NCBI RefSeq assembly: GCF_008868005.1
Contig: NZ_WAAO01000003.1
Coordinates: 496,001 to 560,000, forward strand
DNA length: 64,000 nucleotides
Reading direction: 5' to 3'
Source of the DNA: Microbacterium algeriense
Lineage (GTDB): Bacteria; Actinomycetota; Actinomycetes; Actinomycetales; Microbacteriaceae
A program made the translations under genes and the position numbers. Positions 58,121-64,000 of this stretch are shown here, in pieces. The notes beneath the pieces are model-generated. The model did no database searches, was not told the origin of the DNA, and saw only the letters and a program-made list of their open reading frames with translations. Positions within the stretch are counted from its first letter, which is position 1; each line of letters opens with the position of its first letter.

Positions 58121-59190
58121 CCCGCGAGGTCGTCACCCCCACTCCGGCGCGACACCGCGGGCTGCGCTTCGGACTCGTCACGGTCGGTCTGATCATCGCT
58201 CTCGGGATCACCGGTGTCGTGTCGATCACGAGCGGACAGTACGACCTCTCCCCCGCATCTCTCCTCGGGGTCCTCCTGCGCGGCATCGGCATCGACACGG
58301 CCTGGGCGCCGGAGGCAGCCACCGACCACGGCGTGATCTTCAACCTGCGGATGCCGCGCATCGTGCTCGGGCTCCTCGTCGGCGCAGCCCTGGCCGTCTC
58401 CGGTGTGCTGATGCAGGCGATCTTCGGCAACCCGCTCGCGGACGCCGGCGTGGTCGGTGTCTCCTCGGGCGCCGCGCTCGGAGCGGCCGCCAGCATCACG
58501 TTCGGCCTCGCGACCTTCGGGATGTGGACCACACCTGCCTTCGCGTTCCTCGGCGGTCTGATCGCGGTGTTCTCGGTGTACTTCATCAGTCGTTCCGGCG
58601 GACGCACCGAGGTCGTGACCCTCCTGCTCACGGGCATCGCGATCAACGCGATCGCCGGCGCGGGGATGGCGTTCCTCACCTTCCTCGGCACCACGTCCAC
58701 GCGCGAGCAGATCGTGTTCTGGCAGCTGGGTTCGCTGAACGGCGCTCTGTGGTCGAACATCCAGCTCGTCGCACCGCTCGTGCTGATCGGGATCGGCGTC
58801 GCACTGATCGTGGCACCCAGCCTCGACCTCTTCGCCCTCGGCGAGCGCACCGCCCGCCACCTGGGCGTCCGCGTCGAGCTGCTGCGCGTCACGGTCATCG
58901 TCACGGTCGCGCTGCTGGTGTGCGCCGCGGTCGCGTTCGCCGGCATCATCGGCTTCGCGGGGCTCGTCGTGCCGCACCTGATGCGCATGATGATCGGTCC
59001 GGCTCATCTGCCCCTCGTGATCGCCTCGGCTCTCGGGGGTGCGCTGCTCATCGGGGTCGCCGACCTCGTCGCGCGCACCGCCGTGCCGCTCGCGGATCTG
59101 CCGATCGGCATGATCACCTCTCTCGTGGGCGGGCCGTTCTTCCTGTGGCTGCTCGTGCGCACACGCCGTCGCTCCGGAGGGTGGGCATGA
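58117..59190 (+). CDS. hmuU: Hemin ABC transporter permease HmuU (FecCD family)
   Basis: 357 residues, GTG at 58117 overlapping hmuT. About nine or ten helices with FecCD motifs RMPRIVLGLLVGAALAVSGVLMQ and GxxGFAGLVVPHLMRM (cytoplasmic coupling loop). Overlaps hmuV by 4 bp. Confidence 0.92.
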   Translation: MTREVVTPTPARHRGLRFGLVTVGLIIALGITGVVSITSGQYDLSPASLLGVLLRGIGIDTAWAPEAATDHGVIFNLRMPRIVLGLLVGAALAVSGVLMQAIFGNPLADAGVVGVSSGAALGAAASITFGLATFGMWTTPAFAFLGGLIAVFSVYFISRSGGRTEVVTLLLTGIAINAIAGAGMAFLTFLGTTSTREQIVFWQLGSLNGALWSNIQLVAPLVLIGIGVALIVAPSLDLFALGERTARHLGVRVELLRVTVIVTVALLVCAAVAFAGIIGFAGLVVPHLMRMMIGPAHLPLVIASALGGALLIGVADLVARTAVPLADLPIGMITSLVGGPFFLWLLVRTRRRSGGWA

Positions 59191-59960
59191 CCGTGCGGCT
59201 CCGCGGGACGGGGCTCACCGTGCAGGTCGGCGACGGACGGAGGATCCTCGACGACGCCTCCATCGAGATCCACGCCGGGGAGGTGCACGCGCTCGTCGGC
59301 CCGAACGGCGCGGGCAAGTCGACCCTGTTCGGGGTGCTCGCCGGTGATGTCATGGCGCAGGCCGGAACCGTGGAGCTCGACGGGCGGTCGATCGACCGGA
59401 TCAGGCCGCGCACGCTCGCCCAGCAGCGCGCGGTCCTCCTGCAGGAGAACACCGTCACGTTCCCGTTCAGCGCCGAGCAGGTCGTGCGCATGGGACGGAC
59501 GCCCTGGGCGCGCACCCCCGCGGCCGAGGAGGATGACGGGGTCGTGGCGGCGGCGATGGCGGAGACGGAGGTGACCGGGCTCCGGACCCGAGCGGTGCCG
59601 TCGCTGTCCGGCGGCGAACGCTCCCGCGTCGCGCTGGCTCGGGTGATCGCGCAGAGCACCGGCATCCTGCTGCTCGACGAGCCGACGGCCGCGCTCGACC
59701 TGAAGCACCACGAGGACGTCATGCGGCTGATCCGGAGTCGGGCGGACACCGGCGTGGCCGTCGCGATCGTGCTGCACGACCTCAACGCGGCACTCGCCCA
59801 CGCCGATCGCGTCACGCTGCTCGCCGACGGCCGGGTCACGGCGACCGGCACCGCGGCCGAGGTGCTCACCGCCGCGCGGATCGAGCAGGTCTACGGGCAG
59901 GCGGTCGACGTGTTCCCGCACCCCGCGACCGGGGTGCCGCTCGTGGTGGCGCGCCGCTGA
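59187..59960 (+). CDS. hmuV: Hemin ABC transporter ATP-binding protein HmuV
   Basis: 257 residues, ATG at 59187 (ATGA overlap). Walker A GPNGAGKS, Q-loop LLQEN, signature LSGGERSR, Walker B ILLLDEPTAALD and switch His in VLHDLN. HmuV-type heme importer ATPase; ends 25 bp from the convergent MarR gene. Confidence 0.93.
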   Translation: MTVRLRGTGLTVQVGDGRRILDDASIEIHAGEVHALVGPNGAGKSTLFGVLAGDVMAQAGTVELDGRSIDRIRPRTLAQQRAVLLQENTVTFPFSAEQVVRMGRTPWARTPAAEEDDGVVAAAMAETEVTGLRTRAVPSLSGGERSRVALARVIAQSTGILLLDEPTAALDLKHHEDVMRLIRSRADTGVAVAIVLHDLNAALAHADRVTLLADGRVTATGTAAEVLTAARIEQVYGQAVDVFPHPATGVPLVVARR

Positions 59961-59985
59961 CCCGCCCGCAGGCGACGGTCGGGCC

Positions 59986-60438
59986 CTACGCGTCCCCGTC
60001 GCGCAGGGAGCGGATCATGCTCCGCAGGATCTTCAGCGCTCCCGTCCGCTCCGCCTCGGTCATCCCCGACAGCATCCTGACCTCGACCGAGCGCACCGCC
60101 GCGCTCGCCTGCTCCAGGCTCTGCCGGCCGCGAGGGGTGAGCCGGGCCGGGAGGGCCTTACCGACGGGCGCCGCCTCCGGACGGGTGACGTAACCGTCTC
60201 GCTCGAGCGCCTGGAGCAGCACGTTCATGGACTGCCGTGTCACGAAGGCTCCGCGGGCGAGCTCGGAGTTCGACAGGCCGGGCCGCTGCGCGAGCAGCTC
60301 CAGGCAGGAATAGTGCGTGATGGTCATCCCGAGCGGGCGCAGCACCTCCTCCATCGCGACACGCAGAGCGCTGGACGCCTCCTTCAGCAGATAGCCGAGC
60401 GAGGTTTCGAGGTCGATGCCGGCGCGATCTTGACTCAT
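59986..60438 (-). CDS. MarR family transcriptional regulator
   Basis: 150 residues from ATG at 60438. Winged HTH: LSNSELARGAFVTRQSMNVLLQALERDGYVTR with wing region GKALPARLTPRGR. Divergent from a VOC protein gene; two identical-spacing palindromes in the 63-bp gap are its likely operators, indicating autorepression and control of the VOC gene. Confidence 0.91.
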   Translation of the reverse strand: MSQDRAGIDLETSLGYLLKEASSALRVAMEEVLRPLGMTITHYSCLELLAQRPGLSNSELARGAFVTRQSMNVLLQALERDGYVTRPEAAPVGKALPARLTPRGRQSLEQASAAVRSVEVRMLSGMTEAERTGALKILRSMIRSLRDGDA

Positions 60439-60481
60439 GTCAGTATTCTGACATACGCTGGTTTGTGTCAGAAAACTGACA
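60438..60481. promoter_or_regulatory. Twin MarR operators
   Basis: TGTCAG-TATT-CTGACA (60438-60453) and TGTCAG-AAAA-CTGACA (60466-60481) are perfect palindromes 28 bp apart. The first overlaps the MarR start codon and the VOC gene's spacer between TTGACT (60430-60435) and TACGCT (60454-60459). Confidence 0.82.
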
Positions 60482-60501
60482 CGAAGCAAAGGATGCCACC
60501 C

Positions 60502-60870
60502 ATGCCCGTCACCGGCCCCGACTTCCTCTCCCTGCAGGCACGCGACCTCGCCGCCTCCCAGGCGTTCTACGAGCGCTACCTCGGACTCGTCCGCTCCCCT
60601 TCCGGGCCTCCGCACGCGGTGGTCTTCGCGACGACCCCGATCGCCTTCGCCCTGCGGGACATCGCTCCGGGCACCGACCTCGCCGGCGTCGACCAGCCGG
60701 GCATCGGCGCAGCCATCTGGCTCCATGCGACCGACGTGCAGGCCATCCACGACGCCCTCGTCGCCGACGGCCACACGATCGTCATGGACTTGATCGACGG
60801 CCCCTTCGGGCGGACCTTCACGTTCGCCGACCCGGACGGCTACCGGATCACCCTCCACGACCGCGCCTGA
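60502..60870 (+). CDS. VOC family (glyoxalase/bleomycin-resistance-like) protein
   Basis: 122 residues from ATG at 60502, with AAAGGA at a good distance; a nearer ATG at 60493 overlaps this site. Paired beta-alpha-beta-beta-beta units: FLSLQARDLAASQAFYERYLGL and TFTFADPDGYRITLHD, the usual VOC ends. Substrate unknown; MarR control suggests detoxification of a phenolic, quinone or electrophile. Confidence 0.88.
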   Translation: MPVTGPDFLSLQARDLAASQAFYERYLGLVRSPSGPPHAVVFATTPIAFALRDIAPGTDLAGVDQPGIGAAIWLHATDVQAIHDALVADGHTIVMDLIDGPFGRTFTFADPDGYRITLHDRA

Positions 60871-60888
60871 TCCCGCGGCCCTGCCCCG

Positions 60889-61257
60889 CTACGGCCGGAG
60901 CGGAAGCACGCCGGCGAGGTCGGCCCGCGTGCCGGAGGCCTGGATGCGTCCCGAGGACGCGGCATCCGCCCACGCCTCCGCTCCGGTCGACACGGCGATC
61001 CAGGTCGCGGCATCCATCTCGACGACGTTCGGCGGCGTGCCGCGGGTGTGGCGCGGACCCTGGATGACCTGCACCGCCCCGAACGGCGGCACCCGCACCT
61101 CGACGCTGTTGCCCGGTGCCTTCTCGTCGAGCAGCTGCAGCAGGTAGCGCACCGCGGTGGCGAGATCGGTGCGAGCGGGCTTGGCACCGGCGGCGTCCGC
61201 TGCCCGCACGGCATCGAGGGCGGACCGCCCGTCGACGATGTCGATCTTCTTGGCCAT
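60889..61257 (-). CDS. Sterol carrier family protein (SCP-3-like)
   Basis: 122 residues. Related to the short actinobacterial sterol-carrier-like proteins (SVEVRVPPFGAVQVIQGPRHTRGTPPNVVEMDAATW). No catalytic residues evident; lipid or hydrophobic ligand binding is possible. It commonly lies near purine genes in these genomes, as here near purD. Confidence 0.82.
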   Translation of the reverse strand: MAKKIDIVDGRSALDAVRAADAAGAKPARTDLATAVRYLLQLLDEKAPGNSVEVRVPPFGAVQVIQGPRHTRGTPPNVVEMDAATWIAVSTGAEAWADAASSGRIQASGTRADLAGVLPLRP

Positions 61258-61307
61258 TCCCCCACCATAGAACCGCGACCCCGCACCCTGGTCATAAGCT
61301 CGGAGGC

Positions 61308-61982
61308 ATGAGCATGCATCCGCAGGGCGCCAGAGCGGACTTGCTCGCCGCCGCGGAGGATCACTCCTGGAGCGTGCCGATCCCGCCGCTCGCCGATCCG
61401 GGCAGCGCGCACGACGCCGCCGTGCTCATCCTGTTCGGGGTGCTCGACCACGTCCCGGCGCCGACGGTCGAGGCCGCGGTCGCACGCGACCTCGACGTTC
61501 TGCTCCAGCGCAGGGCTCCCACCCTGTCCTCGCACCCCGGACAGGTGTCGTTCCCCGGCGGACGCGCCGAGCCGGAAGACGCCGACCTCGTCGCCACCGC
61601 GCTCCGCGAGGCCGAGGAGGAGACGGGCCTCGATCCCGCCGGCGTCGAGGTGCTCGCCACCCTGCCCGTGATCCCGCTCGCCGCGAGCAACCACCTCGTG
61701 ACTCCCGTGCTCGCATGGTGGCAGTCGCCGTCGCGCGTGGTCGCCGTGGACCATGCCGAGACCGTCGAGGTGTTCCGCGTTCCGGTCGCGCAACTGCTGG
61801 ATCCCGCCACCCGTTTCACCTCGACCCTGACACGGATGGGGCGCACGTTCCGCGGACCGGCGTTCGACGTCGACGGAACCATCGTGTGGGGCTTCACCGC
61901 GATGGTGCTCGACGCCCTCTTCGACGCGGCGGGCTGGACCGTGCCGTGGGACGCGACGACCGAGCGGCCGATCGAGCTCTGA
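61308..61982 (+). CDS. NUDIX hydrolase, CoA pyrophosphatase-like (NudL)
   Basis: 224 residues from ATG at 61308 after CGGAGG. The NUDIX box is seen in FPGGRAEPEDADLVATALRE with AEEETGL, and the preceding LSSHPGQVSFPGG is the NudL/CoAse signature. Likely hydrolyses CoA or related dinucleotides. Located 46 bp before purD on the same strand. Confidence 0.9.
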   Translation: MSMHPQGARADLLAAAEDHSWSVPIPPLADPGSAHDAAVLILFGVLDHVPAPTVEAAVARDLDVLLQRRAPTLSSHPGQVSFPGGRAEPEDADLVATALREAEEETGLDPAGVEVLATLPVIPLAASNHLVTPVLAWWQSPSRVVAVDHAETVEVFRVPVAQLLDPATRFTSTLTRMGRTFRGPAFDVDGTIVWGFTAMVLDALFDAAGWTVPWDATTERPIEL

Positions 61983-62016
61983 CGCCACGCACCGAAACGC
62001 GGCAGGTGAGCCTCGG

Positions 62017-62022
62017 TAGTCT
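62017..62022 (+). promoter_or_regulatory. purD: -10 element of the purD promoter (leaderless)
   Basis: TAGTCT ends 6 nt before GTG at 62029. Confidence 0.6.
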
Positions 62023-62028
62023 GGACGG

Positions 62029-63306
62029 GTGAAGATCCTCGTCCTCGGTTCCGGTGCCCGTGAGCACGCGATCATCCTCGCCCTGCGGGCAGAGCAGACG
62101 GAGCACGAGATCTTCGTCGCTCCGGGCAACGCCGGCATCGCGCAGGATGCCACCCCCGTCTCGCTCGACCCTCTCGACGGGGCCGCGGTCACCGCCTTCG
62201 CGCACGAGCACGCGATCGACCTGGTCGTGATCGGCCCGGAGGCTCCGCTCGTCGCGGGAGTCGCCGATGCCCTGCGTGTGCGCGGTATCCCGGTGTTCGG
62301 ACCGGGCAAGGCGGCCGCGCAGCTGGAGGGCTCGAAGTCCTTCGCCAAGCGGGTCATGGATGCCGCCGGGGTTCCGACCGGGCGCGCCGTGCGTGCCGCG
62401 ACCACCGCAGAGGTCGACGCCGCCTTCGATCAGCTGGGTGCCCCTTTCGTGGTCAAGGCCGACGGTCTGGCCGCAGGCAAGGGCGTGATCGTCACCTCCG
62501 ACCGCGCCGAGGCGCTGGCCCACGCCGAGCAGTACCTTCCCGCGGGTCCGGTGCTGATCGAGGAGTTCCTCTCCGGCCCCGAGGTCTCGCTGTTCTTCCT
62601 GAGCGACGGCGACACCGTGCGCGCGCTCAGCCCCGCGCAGGACTTCAAGCGCGCCCTCGACAGCGACGCCGGGCCGAACACCGGCGGCATGGGCGCCTAC
62701 TCCCCGCTGCCCTGGCTCGCCGAGCAGTTCGGCAGCGAGCAGGCCTTCGTCGAGGAGGTCACCCGCGACGTCGCTCTTCCCGTGGTGCGCCAGCTCGACG
62801 CCGAGGGCACCCCGTTCATCGGACTCCTCTACGCCGGGCTGATCCTGACCCCGGCCGGCGTGCGCGTGATTGAGTTCAACGCCCGCTTCGGCGACCCCGA
62901 GACGCAGATCGTCCTCCCCCGACTGGTCACGCCCCTGTCGCAGCTGCTGTTCGCCGCGGCATCAGGCACGCTCGAGGACCAGCCGGACCCGGTGTTCAGC
63001 GACGACGTCGCGATCACGGTCGTGCTGGCGAGCGAAGGCTACCCCGAGTCGCCGCAGACCGGTCGTCCGATCGAGGGCCTGGAGGATGCCGCGTCCGTCG
63101 AGGGCGTCCGCCTCGTCCACGCGGCGACCGCGAGCCCCGATGCCCCGGGCGGATCGCTCATCGCGACGGGCGGCCGCGTGCTGAACGTGGTGGCCGTGGC
63201 CGCGGACTTCCGCACCGCGCGCGACCGCGCCTACGAGGCGATCGGCCGCATCCGCCTCGACGGCTCCCACTACCGCACCGACATCGCCGCCCGCGTCGCC
63301 GAGTAA
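62029..63306 (+). CDS. purD: Phosphoribosylamine-glycine ligase PurD
   Basis: 425 residues from GTG 62029. GAR synthetase, the ATP-grasp enzyme that follows PurF. Begins MKILVLGSGAREHAI; contains PFVVKADGLAAGKGVIV and the C-terminal RFGDPETQ motif. It is not adjacent to purF/purM but lies about 10 kb away on the opposite strand. Confidence 0.97.
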   Translation: MKILVLGSGAREHAIILALRAEQTEHEIFVAPGNAGIAQDATPVSLDPLDGAAVTAFAHEHAIDLVVIGPEAPLVAGVADALRVRGIPVFGPGKAAAQLEGSKSFAKRVMDAAGVPTGRAVRAATTAEVDAAFDQLGAPFVVKADGLAAGKGVIVTSDRAEALAHAEQYLPAGPVLIEEFLSGPEVSLFFLSDGDTVRALSPAQDFKRALDSDAGPNTGGMGAYSPLPWLAEQFGSEQAFVEEVTRDVALPVVRQLDAEGTPFIGLLYAGLILTPAGVRVIEFNARFGDPETQIVLPRLVTPLSQLLFAAASGTLEDQPDPVFSDDVAITVVLASEGYPESPQTGRPIEGLEDAASVEGVRLVHAATASPDAPGGSLIATGGRVLNVVAVAADFRTARDRAYEAIGRIRLDGSHYRTDIAARVAE

Positions 63307-63376
63307 CCCGCCCTCCGGCACAGCCGCACCACCGCCGCCGAGCGCGTCCGCCGGCAGACCGCTGGCACATCGCCGG

Positions 63377-63530
63377 CACAACTTCGGAGATCGCAGCCGT
63401 CCGCCGGCAGACCGCTGGCACAACTTCGGAGATCGCAGCCGACACGCCGTCAGACCGAACGGATCGTCGGCGTGTCGCGTCGGATCTCCGAAGTCGTGCG
63501 GCTCCGAAGTTGTGCAGCTCCGAAGTTGTG
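63377..63530. repeat. Family A intergenic repeat, five units
   Basis: Direct CACAACTTCGGAGATC units at 63377-63392 and 63419-63434 face inverted units at 63483-63498, 63502-63514 and 63518-63530. The inner GCCGACACGCC and GGCGTGTCG also pair, forming a long hairpin as in the copy at 10169-10277. Located in the convergent gap between purD and the amino-acid ABC ATPase. Confidence 0.88.
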
Positions 63531-63539
63531 CGCGCCGGG

Positions 63540-64000
63540 TCAGAGGACCTTGGAGAGGAAGTCCTGCAACCGCTCGTTCTTGGGGGATCCGAAGAGCTCG
63601 GCGGGGGCGGCCTCTTCGACGACGACGCCGCCGTCCATGAAGACGGTCCGATCGGACACCTCACGGGCGAAGCCCATTTCGTGCGTCACGAGCACCATCG
63701 TCATGCCGCCATCGGCCAGGTCGCGGATGACCTGCAGCACCTCGCCGACCATCTCCGGGTCGAGAGCGCTCGTCGCCTCGTCGAACAGCATGATCTCGGG
63801 ATCCATCGCCAGCGCCCTGGCGATCGCCACGCGCTGCTTCTGTCCGCCGGAGAGCGACGCCGGCTTGGCATCGGCCTTCTCCGACAGCCCCACCCGCTCC
63901 AGGAGCGACAGCGCCCGTTCGCGCGCCTGCGCCTTCGACAGCTTCCCGCACTCGACGGGGGCGAGCGTGATGTTCTCCAGCACGGTCATGTGCGGGAACA
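63540..64000 (-). CDS. Polar amino-acid ABC transporter ATP-binding protein (N-terminus beyond the window)
   Basis: About 153 C-terminal residues of a GlnQ-type ATPase, running off the right edge; Walker A lies outside. Visible: Q-loop region [10 protein letters not shown], signature [15 protein letters not shown], Walker [15 protein letters not shown] and switch region [16 protein letters not shown]. Belongs to a glutamine/polar amino-acid importer presumably encoded beyond the window. Confidence 0.93.
   Translation of the reverse strand, partial: FPHMTVLENITLAPVECGKLSKAQARERALSLLERVGLSEKADAKPASLSGGQKQRVAIARALAMDPEIMLFDEATSALDPEMVGEVLQVIRDLADGGMTMVLVTHEMGFAREVSDRTVFMDGGVVVEEAAPAELFGSPKNERLQDFLSKVL

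Overview
The window is a high-GC chromosomal segment of an actinobacterium, most likely Microbacteriaceae and probably Microbacterium. Supporting signs are the GC-rich codon use, DtxR/IdeR-type iron boxes, a mycobacterial-type LexA box, DUF3073, an LAXTG-type cell-wall anchor, and many start codons lying 6 nt after a -10 hexamer (leaderless mRNAs). I found no tRNA, rRNA, CRISPR array, insertion sequence or prophage.

Layout. 1-5361: truncated cstA and a secreted subtilase. 5529-10137: an ECF transporter (two YkoE-like S components, double ATPase, T component) with a siderophore-interacting flavoprotein, preceded by an iron box. 10361-13300: a MazF-type toxin-antitoxin pair, an acyl-CoA dehydrogenase and a VanY-type carboxypeptidase. 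13375-18630: an SOS-boxed radical SAM gene, YaeQ, a DEAD-box helicase with a structured leader, and an aldose epimerase. 18762-22973: an RND exporter with its TetR repressor, and a small membrane protein. 23021-28415: a LacI-controlled sugar ABC operon with a dehydrogenase. 28527-35687: paired crcB genes, a FAD/Rieske oxidoreductase, a nitroreductase, a MerR/TipAS regulator, a DUF4097-PadR pair, a universal stress protein and DUF3073.

35916-47947 reads as one mucin O-glycan (core-1, Gal-beta-1,3-GalNAc) utilisation locus: ABC importer, wall-anchored GH101 endo-alpha-N-acetylgalactosaminidase, GH35 beta-galactosidase and a LacI regulator. Four copies of one operator (best form TGTGARCGCAAACA) tie the units together. 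47954-51945 carries purM-purF-MFS. 53354-59960 is a heme uptake system (HtaA-like surface protein divergent from hmuTUV) with an iron box on each side. 59986-63306 holds a MarR/VOC pair, a sterol-carrier protein, a NUDIX hydrolase and purD, and the window ends in a polar amino-acid ABC ATPase.

The most unexpected pattern is in the repeats. Two dispersed palindromic families (A, built on CACAACTTCGGAGATC; B, built on GAGTGCACGGG and its complement) occupy all six convergent 3'-3' junctions longer than 100 bp, and I saw neither in tandem or divergent gaps. A third family (C) flanks the MerR gene, and a REP-like element sits in frame inside purM.
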